A stretch of DNA of 64,000 bases from DATIUV01 sp049322755 (GTDB lineage Bacteria > Pseudomonadota > Gammaproteobacteria > Burkholderiales > UBA6910): the NCBI GenBank assembly GCA_049322755.1, contig JBMOQX010000030.1:40639-104638 (forward strand), given 5' to 3'. Positions 16,598 through 26,115 of this stretch are shown here, one piece after another. Positions within the stretch are counted from its first letter, which is position 1. Every line of letters begins with the position of its first letter. A program made the position numbers and the translations under genes. Under the pieces are notes generated by a model. It was not told the DNA's origin, ran no database searches, and saw only the letters and a program-made list of their open reading frames with translations.

Positions 16598-17887
16598 ATG
16601 ACTGGAACCATCCAAGCCATCCGCGGCATGAACGACATCCTGCCGGAGGAAGCGCTGCGCTGGGAGGCGTTCGAGGCCGAGATCCAGGACTGGCTGCACG
16701 CTTACGGCTATCGTCCCATCCGCATGCCCCTGGTGGAGCGCACCGAGCTGTTCGTACGCTCCATCGGCGAAGTGACGGACATCGTCGAGAAGGAGATGTA
16801 CACCTTCGTCGATCAGCTGAACGGGGACAGCCTGACGCTGCGTCCAGAAGGCACGGCGTCCTGCGTGCGTGCCGTACTGGAACACAACCTGCTCTACGGC
16901 AGCCCGCAGCGCCTGTACTACGGCGGTGCCATGTTCCGCCACGAGCGGCCCCAGAAGGGGCGCTACCGGCAGTTTCACCAGGTGGGCGTGGAGGCGCTGG
17001 GCTACGCCGGGCCGGACATCGACGCGGAGCACCTGGTGATGACGGCGCGGCTGTGGCGGCGCCTGGGTCTCGATGACCTGCGCCTCGAGATCGGCACGCT
17101 GGGCAGCAGCGACGCGCGCGCCCGCTACCGGGCCCGGCTGGTGTCATTCTTCAGTGCTCACGCCGATCGGCTCGACGCCGACGCGCACCGGCGTCTGCAT
17201 ACCAACCCGCTGCGGATCCTGGACAGCAAGAACCCGGCGGTGCAGGAGCTCATCGCCCGGGCGCCCCGGCTGCTGGATGATCTGGACGAGGACTCGCTGC
17301 GCCATTTCGAACAGCTCCAGACGCTGCTGCGCAACCATGGCGTCCAATTCGTGCTCAATCCGCGGCTGGTGCGCGGTCTGGACTACTACAACCGCACGGT
17401 GTTCGAGTGGACCACCGATCGCCTTGGCGCGCAGGGCACGGTGTGCGCTGGCGGACGTTACGATGGCCTGGTGGAGCAGCTGGGCGGCAAGCCGGCGCCG
17501 GCCTGCGGTTTCGCCATGGGCATGGAGCGGCTGCTCGCGCTGCTGGAGGGGCGGGAGCGGCTGGCCGTGCGCCGGCCCGACGTCTACGTCGTCCACCAGG
17601 GCACCGCCGCGGATGCGCTCGCGCCGCTGGTAGCCGAACGGCTGCGCGACGCCGGGCTGCGCGTCGTGCTCCATTGCGGCGAGGGCAGTTTCAAGTCTCA
17701 GATGAAAAAGGCCGATGCCAGCGGCGCAGCGTTCGCCGTGATCATCGGTGACGACGAGGCGGCGGCGGGCGAGGTAAGCGTCAAGCCGCTGCGCTCGGCG
17801 GCGGAACAGGTGCGCGTGGCGGCCGAGGAGGCGCCCGCGCTGTTGATGGAACAGGCGTGGCACGCGCCGGCGGCCGCGCCGGCTTGA
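16598..17887 (+). CDS. hisS: Histidyl-tRNA synthetase
   Basis: This class II aminoacyl-tRNA synthetase (429 residues) shows the motif IQAIRGMNDILPEE at the N-terminus, motif 2 around YYGGAMFRHERPQKGRYRQF, and the histidine-specific LVRGLDYYNRTVFEWTT and AGGRYDGL segments. The C-terminal anticodon-binding domain (VYVVHQGTAADALAPLVAE onwards) is complete. The true hisS is distinguished from the paralogue hisZ (24909-26066), which lacks that C-terminal domain. It precedes yfgM-bamB-der, the usual order. Confidence 0.97.
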   Translation: MTGTIQAIRGMNDILPEEALRWEAFEAEIQDWLHAYGYRPIRMPLVERTELFVRSIGEVTDIVEKEMYTFVDQLNGDSLTLRPEGTASCVRAVLEHNLLYGSPQRLYYGGAMFRHERPQKGRYRQFHQVGVEALGYAGPDIDAEHLVMTARLWRRLGLDDLRLEIGTLGSSDARARYRARLVSFFSAHADRLDADAHRRLHTNPLRILDSKNPAVQELIARAPRLLDDLDEDSLRHFEQLQTLLRNHGVQFVLNPRLVRGLDYYNRTVFEWTTDRLGAQGTVCAGGRYDGLVEQLGGKPAPACGFAMGMERLLALLEGRERLAVRRPDVYVVHQGTAADALAPLVAERLRDAGLRVVLHCGEGSFKSQMKKADASGAAFAVIIGDDEAAAGEVSVKPLRSAAEQVRVAAEEAPALLMEQAWHAPAAAPA

Positions 17888-17908
17888 TCCACAGGTTGGG
17901 GGAAGCGG

Positions 17909-18547
17909 GTGGCATACGACCTCGAAGAACAGGAACAGATCGACGCGCTGAAGGCGTGGTGGAAGGACAACGGGCGCCTGGTGATCCTGGCGGTGGCGGC
18001 GTTCGTGCTCTCCCTGGGCGGCGTCCAGGGCTGGCGCTACTGGCAGGCGCAGCAGGCGCAGCAGGCGGGGGCCGCCTATGCGGGACTCGAGCAGGCGCTG
18101 GCGGGCGGAGACCTGGGACGCGCGCGGCAGGGCGCCCTGGCGCTGCGCGAGGCCCATCCCAAGTCGCCGTACGCGGCGCGCGCGGCGCTGGCGGCCGCGC
18201 GGCTGGCGGTGGAGAAGGACGACCTGGATGCCGCCCGCACTGAACTGCAGTGGGCGGCGGAGAACGCCCGCGAGGAAAGCCTGCGGGATACCGCGCGTCT
18301 GCGGCTGGCGCGGGTTCTGCTGGCCCAGCAGCGCCATGACGAGGCCCTGGCGGCGCTGGGTGGAACGGTGACCCCGTCGTTCCAGGCCCTGTTCGCCGAT
18401 TTGCGCGGCGACGTGCTGCTGGCCCAGGGCAAGCCGGATGCGGCGCGGGAGGCCTACCAGCAGGCGCTCGAGAAGAGCGCAGCGGAAAGCCCGTTCCGCG
18501 CGCTGGTGGAGCTCAAGCGCGATGCCGTGGCGGGAGGGAAGCCATGA
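17909..18547 (+). CDS. yfgM: YfgM-family TPR membrane protein (periplasmic chaperone/BAM-linked)
   Basis: The 212-residue protein has a cytoplasmic N-terminus (YDLEEQEQIDALKAWWKDNG), one membrane helix at about 25-43, and periplasmic tetratricopeptide-like repeats. This matches YfgM/TPR_21, an ancillary partner of the SecYEG translocon and periplasmic chaperones. The start is GTG 17909, preceded by GGGGGAAG. It lies between hisS and bamB as in most Betaproteobacteria. The stop overlaps the bamB start by four bases (ATGA). Confidence 0.88.
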   Translation: MAYDLEEQEQIDALKAWWKDNGRLVILAVAAFVLSLGGVQGWRYWQAQQAQQAGAAYAGLEQALAGGDLGRARQGALALREAHPKSPYAARAALAAARLAVEKDDLDAARTELQWAAENAREESLRDTARLRLARVLLAQQRHDEALAALGGTVTPSFQALFADLRGDVLLAQGKPDAAREAYQQALEKSAAESPFRALVELKRDAVAGGKP

Positions 18548-19695
18548 TGCCGCTGCGTCGGGGGCTCACGGTTGTGGCGCTGGCCCTGGCGGCGAGCGGC
18601 TGCTCGACCGTGTCGGGCTGGTTCGGCGGCAGCGGGCCGGCGATCAAGCCGACGCCGCTTGCCGAGTTCACCGCGTCGGCCAACGTGGAGACCTCCTGGC
18701 GCGTGAACCTCGGTGCCGGCCGGGGGCTGGCGCTGGCGCCGGCGGTGGACGGCGATGCAATTTACGCGGCCGCGGCCAACGGCAACCTGGTGCGGCTGGA
18801 ACTTGCCACCGGACGGGAGATCTGGCGCGTCGATGCCGGGAAACGGATCAGCGGCGGCGTCGGCGCCGGCGGCGGCGTGGTGGCGGTGGGCACCCCGGAA
18901 GGCGAGGTGCTGGTGTTCGATGCCGGCGGCGCGCCGAAATGGACCACCCGCATCGGCACCGAAGTGCTGAGTCCTCCCCAGGTCGCGGAGGGCATCGTGG
19001 TGGTGCGGGGGAGCGACGGCCGCCTGTTCGGGTTCGACGCCCAGACCGGGACCCGGAAGTGGGCCTATCAGCGCGCCAATCCGGCGTTGACCTTGCGCAA
19101 TTTCGCCGGCGCCCACGTGGCCCGCGGTGCGGTGTTCTCGGGATTTCCCGGCGGCAAGCTGGCGGCGCTGCGGCTGGATAACGGCCTGGTGGGCTGGGAA
19201 GCCACGGTGGCCCAGCCGCGCGGTGCGACCGAATTGGAGCGCATCGCCGACATCACCAGCACGCCGGGCGTGGTGGAGTCCGCGGTTTGCGCGGCGGCGT
19301 TCCAGGGCCGAGTCGGCTGCTTTGAAGTACGCAGCGGCACCTCGCTTTGGTCCAGCGAGTTCTCCAGTCACATCGGCCTCGATGTGGATGCCCGAGGGGT
19401 CTACGTTACCAATGAACGGGGCGAACTGGTGGGATTCGACCGCGTTCGGGGGACTCAACTGTGGAAACAGCAGCAGCTGGCGGGCCGGGGAACCGGGCGC
19501 CCGGCGGCTGTGGGATCGCTGGTGGCGGTGGGGGACTTTCAGGGCTACGTTCACTTTCTGCGGCCGGGTGACGGCGCGTTCGTCGCGCGGGTGGCCACCG
19601 ACGGCAGCCCCATCGTCGCGGCGCCGGTGGTCACGGCGCAGGGCATCCTGGTGCAGACCGCCGACGGCGGCCTGTTCCTGCTGCGCGCGGGCTGA
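18544..19695 (+). CDS. bamB: Outer-membrane assembly lipoprotein BamB
   Basis: BamB is the beta-propeller lipoprotein of the BAM complex that inserts outer-membrane beta-barrel proteins. The signal peptide ends in ALAASGCS with the lipidated Cys near residue 20. Repeated PQQ-like blades follow, for example AAANGNLVRLELATGREIW and DGRLFGFDAQTGTRKWAY. The 383-residue length is normal. Two adjacent ATG codons (18544 and 18547) are both possible starts; the first overlaps the yfgM stop, indicating coupling. Confidence 0.94.
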   Translation: MMPLRRGLTVVALALAASGCSTVSGWFGGSGPAIKPTPLAEFTASANVETSWRVNLGAGRGLALAPAVDGDAIYAAAANGNLVRLELATGREIWRVDAGKRISGGVGAGGGVVAVGTPEGEVLVFDAGGAPKWTTRIGTEVLSPPQVAEGIVVVRGSDGRLFGFDAQTGTRKWAYQRANPALTLRNFAGAHVARGAVFSGFPGGKLAALRLDNGLVGWEATVAQPRGATELERIADITSTPGVVESAVCAAAFQGRVGCFEVRSGTSLWSSEFSSHIGLDVDARGVYVTNERGELVGFDRVRGTQLWKQQQLAGRGTGRPAAVGSLVAVGDFQGYVHFLRPGDGAFVARVATDGSPIVAAPVVTAQGILVQTADGGLFLLRAG

Positions 19696-19738
19696 GCGGC
19701 GTCCTGCGCGCGCAACCGACAGACCGCCCCGCCATCCG

Positions 19739-21073
19739 ATGAAACCCACCCTAGTGCTGGTCGGCCGACCCAACGTCGGCAAGTCGACCCTGTTCAACCG
19801 CCTTACGCGCAGCCGGGCCGCGCTGGTGGCGGACGTCCCCGGCCTGACCCGCGACCGGCATTACGGCATCGGCCGCTCGGGCGGGTGGAGCTTCCTGGCG
19901 GTGGACACCGGTGGCCTCGAGCCGGAGGCCAAGGACGGCATCATGGCCCGCATGGCGCAACAGACGCGCCAGGCCATCGCCGAAGGCGACGTGGTGGTGT
20001 TCCTGGCCGATGCCCGGCAGGGCGTCACCGCCCAGGATCGGGAGATCGCGCTCGAGCTGCGCCGCAGCGGCAAGCGGGTGGTGCTGGCGGTGAACAAGGC
20101 CGAAGGGCTCGCCCCGGAAGCGGCCCAGTCGGAGTTCTACGAACTCGGGCTCGGCGATCCGCTGCCCATCAGCGCAGCCCATGGGGAGCGCGTCGGCGAA
20201 CTGTTGCAAATCGCCCTGCAGGGCTTCCCGGTGGACGAGGACGACGAGACCCTGCCGGATCACCCGCGCATCGCGGTGGTGGGCCGCCCCAACGTCGGCA
20301 AGTCGACGCTGGTGAACTGCCTGCTGGGCGAAGAGCGCATGATCGCTTTCGACCAGCCTGGCACCACGCGCGACAGCATCCGCGTCGATTTCGAGCGCGG
20401 CGGGCGCCGCTACACGCTGATCGACACCGCCGGACTGCGCCGCCGCGGGCGGGTCGAGGAAGCGATCGAGAAGTTCTCGGTGGTGAAGACGCTGCAGGCG
20501 ATCGAGGAGGCCAACGTGGCGATCCTGGTGCTGGACGCCCGGTCCGAGATCGCCGAGCAGGACGCCCACGTGGCGGGCTTCATCCTGGAATCGGGCACGG
20601 CGCTGGTGGTGGCCGTCAACAAGTGGGATGGCCTCGGCGACGAGCAGCGCACCTGGCTGAAGCGGGAACTGGCGCGCAAGCTCGATTTCCTCGGCTTTGC
20701 CCGCTTCCACTTCGTCTCCGCGCTGGAGGGCAGCGGGGTCGAGGCGCTGCTGCGCTCGGTGGACGAAGCCTATGCCTCCGCCATGGCGAAACTGTCGACG
20801 CCGCGCCTGACGCGGCTGCTGCACGAATTTGTCGCCAAGCAGGCGCCGCCGCGCTCCGGGATCGTGCGGCCCAAGCTGCGTTACGCGCACCAGGGCGGGG
20901 CCAACCCGCCGCTGATCGTGATTCACGGCAGCGCCCTCGGCAAGGTCCCGGACACCTACCGCCGCTATCTCGAGAACAGCTTCCGGCGGGCCTTCGCCCT
21001 GCAGGGCACGCCGTTGCGGGTGGCGTTCCGCGAGGGCGCCAATCCCTACGACCGCCGCCACGGGCGCCGCTGA
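19739..21073 (+). CDS. der: Ribosome biogenesis GTPase Der (EngA)
   Basis: Der has two tandem GTPase domains and a C-terminal KH-like domain and acts in 50S subunit maturation. Both P-loops are identical in core (GRPNVGKST near residue 9 and again near residue 181), each with a DTAG/DTGG switch, and NKxE/NKWD specificity motifs are present (NKAE, NKWD). The C-terminal sequence ending NPYDRRHGRR is typical. ATG 19739 gives 444 residues. It lies 43 bases downstream of bamB. Confidence 0.97.
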   Translation: MKPTLVLVGRPNVGKSTLFNRLTRSRAALVADVPGLTRDRHYGIGRSGGWSFLAVDTGGLEPEAKDGIMARMAQQTRQAIAEGDVVVFLADARQGVTAQDREIALELRRSGKRVVLAVNKAEGLAPEAAQSEFYELGLGDPLPISAAHGERVGELLQIALQGFPVDEDDETLPDHPRIAVVGRPNVGKSTLVNCLLGEERMIAFDQPGTTRDSIRVDFERGGRRYTLIDTAGLRRRGRVEEAIEKFSVVKTLQAIEEANVAILVLDARSEIAEQDAHVAGFILESGTALVVAVNKWDGLGDEQRTWLKRELARKLDFLGFARFHFVSALEGSGVEALLRSVDEAYASAMAKLSTPRLTRLLHEFVAKQAPPRSGIVRPKLRYAHQGGANPPLIVIHGSALGKVPDTYRRYLENSFRRAFALQGTPLRVAFREGANPYDRRHGRR

Positions 21074-21118
21074 ACGCGAGGGAAACCGTTTCGGTTATGT
21101 CCGGTCGAATCCACTTCG

Positions 21119-21143
21119 GCGCCGCTTTCGGCGCGGTTTATTT
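21119..21143 (+). terminator. Possible weak terminator after der
   Basis: GCGCCG-CTTT-CGGCGC forms a six-base-pair stem with a four-base loop, followed shortly by GGTTTATTT. The tail is short, so termination may be partial. It lies between der and hfq. Confidence 0.4.
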
Positions 21144-21200
21144 GGCTATCCAAATCGGATAGAGTAGAACATTCAATAAACACAATTTTTTGGAGCAGCC

Positions 21201-21446
21201 ATGAGCTCAAAAGGGCAGACGCTACAAGACCCGTTTCTTAACATCCTGCGCAAGGAGCACATTCCCGTTTCCATCTACTTGGTCAACGGAATCAAGCTCC
21301 AGGGGCAGATCGACTCGTTCGACCAGTACGTCGTTCTGCTCAAAAACACTGTCACCCAGATGGTCTACAAGCACGCCATTTCCACGGTGGTGCCCTCCCG
21401 CCCGGTGAACATCCCGTTTGAGCACGGCCCCGGACCGGATGCTTGA
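21201..21446 (+). CDS. hfq: RNA chaperone Hfq
   Basis: The 81-residue Sm-like protein forms hexamers that pair small RNAs with mRNAs. The Sm1 segment LQDPFLNILRKEHIPVSIYL (near residues 8-27), GIKLQGQIDSFDQYVVLLKN and the Sm2 YKHAISTVVPSR are all intact. The tail is short, as in many Betaproteobacteria. TTGGAGCAGCC provides the ribosome site before ATG 21201. The gene overlaps hflX by 8 bases, the start of the widely conserved hfq-hflX-hflK-hflC block. Confidence 0.98.
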   Translation: MSSKGQTLQDPFLNILRKEHIPVSIYLVNGIKLQGQIDSFDQYVVLLKNTVTQMVYKHAISTVVPSRPVNIPFEHGPGPDA

Positions 21447-22584
21447 CCGCCCCGCCGACGGGGACCGCGCGATCCTCGTGGGCCTCGACTTCGGTGATCC
21501 GCTGCACCGGGAATCGCTGGAGGAGCTGAAGCTGCTGGCGCAAAGCGCGGGTCTGCACACCGTCGCCGTCGTGGGCGGCCGCCGCGACCGCCCGGAGCCG
21601 GCGACTTTCGCCGGGAGCGGCAAGGTGCGGGAAGTCGCCGAGATTCTTGTCCGCGAGCGCGGCGCCCTGGTGGTGTTCAATCATGAGCTCTCGCCGGTCC
21701 AGGAGCGCAACCTGGAAAAGGCGCTGGGCTGCCGGGTGGTCGACCGCGTGAGCCTCATTCTCGATATCTTCGCGCAGCGCGCGCGCAGCCACGAGGGCAA
21801 GCTGCAAGTGGAGCTGGCGCAGCTGGAGCGTCTCGCGACGCGGCTGGTGCGCGGCTGGACCCACCTGGAGCGCCAGCGCGGCGGCATCGGCCTGCGGGGC
21901 CCGGGCGAGACTCAGCTGGAAACCGACCGCCGGCTGATCGGCAAGCGGGTGAAGCTGCTCAAGGAAAAGCTCGAGCGGGTGGGGCGGCAGCGCGACGTCC
22001 AGCGCCGCGCGCGTGCGCGCGCGGACGTGCCCGCCGTGTCGCTGGTGGGATACACCAACGCCGGGAAGTCGACGCTGTTCAATGCTCTGGCCCATGGCAA
22101 CGCCTATGCGGCGAACCAGCTGTTCGCGACGCTGGACACCACCTCGCGGCGCATCCATCTGCCGGCCACCGGGACCGTGGTCCTGTCGGACACGGTGGGG
22201 TTCATCCGCGACCTGCCCCACGAACTGGTGGCGGCGTTCCGCGCGACGCTGGAAGAGACGGTGCGCGCGCACCTGCTGCTGCACGTGGTGGATGCATCGA
22301 GTCCGATTCGCGGCGACCAGGTGGAGCAGGTGAACCAGGTGCTGGCCGAGATCGGCGCCGACCGGGTGCAACAGATTCTGGTGCTCAACAAGATCGATCT
22401 CGCCGGGCTCCCTGCGGGCTTCGAGCGCGACGAGTATGGTAGAATTGCGCGCGTTTTCGTGAGCGCGTGCACGGGCGCCGGCCTTGATCTGTTGCGGACG
22501 GCCCTGGACGAACGCTTCTCGCTGCCCATCCCCGTCCCGGAACAACTTCCCGAAGCGCCCGCGCCGCGGGTGGCGGCATCTTGA
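21439..22584 (+). CDS. hflX: Ribosome-associated GTPase HflX
   Basis: HflX binds the 50S subunit and rescues stalled ribosomes under stress. The N-terminal HflX domain (FAGSGKVREVAEI...FNHELSPVQERNLEKALGCRVVDR), the GLRGPGETQLETDRR linker, and a G domain with GYTNAGKST, DTVGFI and NKID are present. ATG 21439 is preferred over the upstream TTG 21418; it overlaps the hfq stop by 8 bases, implying coupled translation. The length of 381 residues fits the shorter bacterial forms. Confidence 0.95.
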   Translation: MLDRPADGDRAILVGLDFGDPLHRESLEELKLLAQSAGLHTVAVVGGRRDRPEPATFAGSGKVREVAEILVRERGALVVFNHELSPVQERNLEKALGCRVVDRVSLILDIFAQRARSHEGKLQVELAQLERLATRLVRGWTHLERQRGGIGLRGPGETQLETDRRLIGKRVKLLKEKLERVGRQRDVQRRARARADVPAVSLVGYTNAGKSTLFNALAHGNAYAANQLFATLDTTSRRIHLPATGTVVLSDTVGFIRDLPHELVAAFRATLEETVRAHLLLHVVDASSPIRGDQVEQVNQVLAEIGADRVQQILVLNKIDLAGLPAGFERDEYGRIARVFVSACTGAGLDLLRTALDERFSLPIPVPEQLPEAPAPRVAAS

Positions 22585-22609
22585 TCTGCAGGACAATCAC
22601 GTAATTGCT

Positions 22610-23785
22610 ATGGCACTCAATGACCCCCAGTGGGGAAAGCGCGGTAATCAGGGACCCCCCGACCTCGACGAACTCTGGCGCGGGCTGCAGCAGAAGCTGC
22701 AGGGCCTGTTCGGGGGGCGCGGCGGCGACGGACAGGGTGGCGAGGGCGGCGGCGGCCAGTTCAAGGGTGGCATCGGGCTGCTTGCAGGCCTGCTGTTCCT
22801 GGTCTGGGTCGCCAGCGGCTTCTACATCGTCGACGCCAGCCAGCGCGGCGTGGTGCTGCGCTTCGGCAAGTTCGTCGAGACCACGATGCCGGGACCGCGC
22901 TGGCACCTCCCGTATCCCATCGAGTCGGTGGAGATCGTCAACCTGTCGCAGGTGCGCACGGTCGAAATCGGCTACCGCAATGACGTGCGCAGCAAGGTGC
23001 TCAAGGAATCGCTGATGCTGACCGACGACGAGAACATCGTCGACATCCAGTTCGCGGTTCAGTACGTGCTCAACAACCCCGAGAACTACCTGTTCAATGT
23101 GCGCGCCCCCGACGAGGCGGTGCGCCAGGTGGCGGAAACCTCCTTCCGCGAGGTGGTGGGCAGGACCAAGATGGATTTCGTCCTCTACGAGGGGCGGGAA
23201 GCGCTGGCCGCCGACGCCGGCAAGCTGATGCAGGAAATCCTCGACCGCTACGGCACCGGCGTCAGCATCAGCAAGGTCAACCTGCAGAACGCGCAGCCGC
23301 CGGAGCAGGTCCAGGACGCATTCGACGACGCGGTCAAGGCCGGCCAGGACCGGGAGCGCCTGATCAACGAGGGCCAGGCCTACGCCAACGACGTGATCCC
23401 CCGCGCCCGCGGCACCGCAGCGCGCATGCTGGAAGAGGCGCAGGGCCACCGGCAGCGGGTCGTCGCCGCCGCTGAGGGCGATGCCAGCCGGTTCACGCAG
23501 GTCCTGACCGAATACCAGCGGGCGCCGGCCGTCACGCGGGACCGCATGTACGTCGAAACGCTGCAGCATGTGCTCTCCAGCACCAGCAAGGTCCTCATCG
23601 ACCAGAAGGGCAGCGGCAACCTGTTGGTGTTGCCGCTGGACAAGATCATCCAGATGACCGGATCGGCGCCGGGAATGGCGGAGATGACGCCCAAGGCTCC
23701 GGCTGCTCCGGAGCCGAGTGCCGGCGACGGCACCTCGCGCTCCCGCGAGGCGTTCCGCAGCCGCGAACGGGAGGTAAGGCAATGA
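22610..23785 (+). CDS. hflK: FtsH protease modulator HflK
   Basis: HflK, with HflC, forms the large membrane cage that surrounds and modulates the FtsH protease. The N-terminus is Gly-rich and hydrophilic, then one membrane helix (about 56-76, IGLLAGLLFLVWVASGFYIV), then a SPFH/band-7 domain beginning QRGVVLRFGKFVET. The C-terminal half is helical. It has 391 residues from ATG 22610. The stop overlaps the hflC start by four bases. Confidence 0.95.
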   Translation: MALNDPQWGKRGNQGPPDLDELWRGLQQKLQGLFGGRGGDGQGGEGGGGQFKGGIGLLAGLLFLVWVASGFYIVDASQRGVVLRFGKFVETTMPGPRWHLPYPIESVEIVNLSQVRTVEIGYRNDVRSKVLKESLMLTDDENIVDIQFAVQYVLNNPENYLFNVRAPDEAVRQVAETSFREVVGRTKMDFVLYEGREALAADAGKLMQEILDRYGTGVSISKVNLQNAQPPEQVQDAFDDAVKAGQDRERLINEGQAYANDVIPRARGTAARMLEEAQGHRQRVVAAAEGDASRFTQVLTEYQRAPAVTRDRMYVETLQHVLSSTSKVLIDQKGSGNLLVLPLDKIIQMTGSAPGMAEMTPKAPAAPEPSAGDGTSRSREAFRSREREVRQ

Positions 23786-24657
23786 GAAACGCAGGCGTCC
23801 TGGTGGTCGCGCTCGTGGCCGTGGTGATCGTTGCCAGCCTCAGCGTCTATACGGTGGACGAGCGCCAGAACGCGGTGGTATTCCAGCTCGGTGAGGTGGT
23901 CCAGGTTACGAAGGATCCCGGGTTGCACTTCAAGCTGCCGGTGGTGCAGAACGTGCGCTACTTCGACACCCGCATACTGTCCTACGACACGGTGGAGCCC
24001 GAGCGCTTCCTGACCTCGGAGAAGAAGAACCTGCTGGTGGATTATTTCGTCAAGTGGCGGGTGATCGACCCGAAGCAGTATTACATCAGCGTCGGCGGCG
24101 ACGAGGCGAGGGCGCAGACGCGCCTGCAGCAGACCATCAACGACGGATTGCGGGCCGAGTTCGGCAAGCGCACGGTGCACGACGTGGTATCGGGCGAGCG
24201 CGACCGGATCATGGCGATTCAGCGCGAGCGCGCGGACGTCGACGCCAGCAAGATCGGCGTCGCGGTGGTCGACGTGCGCCTCAAGCGGGTCGATCTGCCG
24301 CAGGAGGTCAGCGAATCGGTCTACCGCCGCATGGAGGCCGAGCGCAAGCGCGTCGCCAACGAGCTGCGGGCCACCGGCGCTGCGGAAGCGGAGCGCATCC
24401 GCGCCGACGCGGACCGGCAGCGCGAAGTGATCGTGGCCGAGGCGTTCCGCGATGCCCAAGGCGTGCGCGGCGAGGGCGACGCGAAAGCCACGGCGATCTA
24501 CGCCGGGGCGTTCGAGAAGGACGCCGAATTCTTCGCGTTCTACCGGCGCATGGAAGCGTATCGACAGACCATGAAGAACAAGAGCGACGTCCTGCTGCTG
24601 GAACCCGATTCCGAATTCTTCCGCTACTTCAGGACCCCGAGCCGGGGCGGCAAGTAG
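23782..24657 (+). CDS. hflC: FtsH protease modulator HflC
   Basis: This 291-residue partner of HflK has an N-terminal membrane anchor (VLVVALVAVVIVASLSVYTV) and a band-7/SPFH domain starting DERQNAVVFQLGEVVQV, followed by the long helical region ending near FFRYFRTPSRGGK. ATG 23782 overlaps the hflK stop (ATGA), so the two are made in balance. The arrangement and length are as in other proteobacteria. Confidence 0.95.
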   Translation: MRNAGVLVVALVAVVIVASLSVYTVDERQNAVVFQLGEVVQVTKDPGLHFKLPVVQNVRYFDTRILSYDTVEPERFLTSEKKNLLVDYFVKWRVIDPKQYYISVGGDEARAQTRLQQTINDGLRAEFGKRTVHDVVSGERDRIMAIQRERADVDASKIGVAVVDVRLKRVDLPQEVSESVYRRMEAERKRVANELRATGAAEAERIRADADRQREVIVAEAFRDAQGVRGEGDAKATAIYAGAFEKDAEFFAFYRRMEAYRQTMKNKSDVLLLEPDSEFFRYFRTPSRGGK

Positions 24658-24702
24658 GGCCGGCGTGCTTGGCGGCGGGCCGGGGGAGGGGGAGGCGCTC
24701 AG

Positions 24703-24906
24703 GTGCTCAGTTCGCTGTTGCTCGCCGTCGGTCTGCTGCTGGTGATCGAGGGCCTGCTGCCCTTCCTGGCCCCGACGCTGTGGCGTGAGGCCTTCCGCAA
24801 GCTCACCGAGATGAGCGACGGCCAGATCCGCTTCATCGGCCTGAGCGCGATGGTGGCGGGCGTGCTTCTGCTGTTCCTGGTCAACATACCGGGCAGCGGC
24901 AACTGA
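24703..24906 (+). CDS. DUF2065 small membrane protein (YjeT-like)
   Basis: The 67-residue protein has two predicted membrane helices: SSLLLAVGLLLVIEGLLPFL and FIGLSAMVAGVLLLFLV. This is the DUF2065 (YjeT) family, which regularly follows hflC and precedes hisZ or purA. The function is not known. The start is GTG 24703, preceded by the purine-rich GGGGGAGGGGGAGG. The next gene starts 3 bases after its stop. Confidence 0.82.
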   Translation: MLSSLLLAVGLLLVIEGLLPFLAPTLWREAFRKLTEMSDGQIRFIGLSAMVAGVLLLFLVNIPGSGN

Positions 24907-24908
24907 CC

Positions 24909-26066
24909 GTGCGCAACTGGCTTCTCCCCGAACACATCCAGGACCTGCTCCCGCCGGAGGCGGCGCGCGTCGAGCGCGCCCGCCGCAGCGTGCTGGATCT
25001 GTTCCGGAGCCACGGCTACGAGCTGGTGATGCCGCCGCTGATCGAGTACGTCGAATCGCTGCTCTCCGGCACCGGGCAGGACCTGGAACTGCAGATGTTC
25101 AAGGTGGTGGACCAGCTCTCGGGGCGTCTGATGGGCGTGCGCGCCGACATCACGCCCCAGGTGGCGCGGATCGATGCCCACCTGCTGAACCGCCGAGGCG
25201 TCACGCGGTTGTGCTATGCGGGCAGCGTGCTGCGAACCCTGCCCTCCAGCATGACTCGCACGCGCGAGCCGCTGCAGCTGGGCGCCGAGATTTACGGTCA
25301 CGCCGGGCCGGAGAGCGACATCGAGATCCAGCGCCTGATGCTGGAGGCGCTGGTCCGGCTGGGGGCGAAGCGGGTCCATCTGGACCTGGGCCACGTCGGT
25401 ATCTATCGGGCGCTGGTGCGACAGGCGAGGCTTGGCGCGCAGGCCGAATCGGATCTGTTCCGCGCCTTGCAGGGAAAGGACGCGCCGCGGGTGGCGGAGC
25501 TGACCGCCGGGCTCGGCGTGGCGCCGGCGTTCCGCCTGCTGCCGCAGCTGTTCGGCGGCCGCGAGGTGCTGGCCGAGGCACGGACCCGCCTGCCGCCGCT
25601 GCCCGAAGTCACGCGGGCGCTGGACGAGCTGGAGGCCATCGCGGAGGGGCTCGCCCCGCACGTCGATGAGCTCAGCTTCGATCTGGCCGAGCTGCGCGGA
25701 TATCACTACCATAGCGGCGCGGTGTTCGCCGCCTATCTGCCGGGCTCGCCGGCGGCGATGGCGCAGGGCGGGCGTTATGACGAGGTGGGCGAGGCTTTCG
25801 GCCGGGCGCGGCCGGCCACCGGTTTCAGCCTCGATCTGCGGGATTTTTCGGCGCTGCTGACGGACGACGGGTCGGCCTCGATCCTGGCGCCGTACAGCGA
25901 CGACCCCGGGCTTGCCGCCAGGGTGCGGGAGTTGCGCGCGGCGGGGGAAGTGGTCATCGTCGATCTGCCGGGCCACGACGACAGCCGCGACGAGCTGGCC
26001 TGCTCGCGGGAGGTGGTGCGCGCGGACGGCGGCTGGAAGGTGGTGCCGAGGGGAGGCGCGAAGTGA
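24909..26066 (+). CDS. hisZ: ATP phosphoribosyltransferase regulatory subunit
   Basis: HisZ is a catalytically inactive histidyl-tRNA synthetase paralogue that pairs with short-form HisG in the first step of histidine synthesis. The 385-residue protein begins LPEHIQDLLPPEAARVERAR, has GVRADITPQVARIDAH and YAGSVLR, and lacks the anticodon-binding domain of HisS. Its presence implies a short HisG elsewhere. GTG 24909 starts just after the DUF2065 stop. The hisZ-purA order is a common betaproteobacterial feature. Confidence 0.94.
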   Translation: MRNWLLPEHIQDLLPPEAARVERARRSVLDLFRSHGYELVMPPLIEYVESLLSGTGQDLELQMFKVVDQLSGRLMGVRADITPQVARIDAHLLNRRGVTRLCYAGSVLRTLPSSMTRTREPLQLGAEIYGHAGPESDIEIQRLMLEALVRLGAKRVHLDLGHVGIYRALVRQARLGAQAESDLFRALQGKDAPRVAELTAGLGVAPAFRLLPQLFGGREVLAEARTRLPPLPEVTRALDELEAIAEGLAPHVDELSFDLAELRGYHYHSGAVFAAYLPGSPAAMAQGGRYDEVGEAFGRARPATGFSLDLRDFSALLTDDGSASILAPYSDDPGLAARVRELRAAGEVVIVDLPGHDDSRDELACSREVVRADGGWKVVPRGGAK

Positions 26067-26115
26067 ATCGCGACCGCCGCAGCGCCGCCCGTACGGCCCG
26101 GTAAACGGGGGAGGC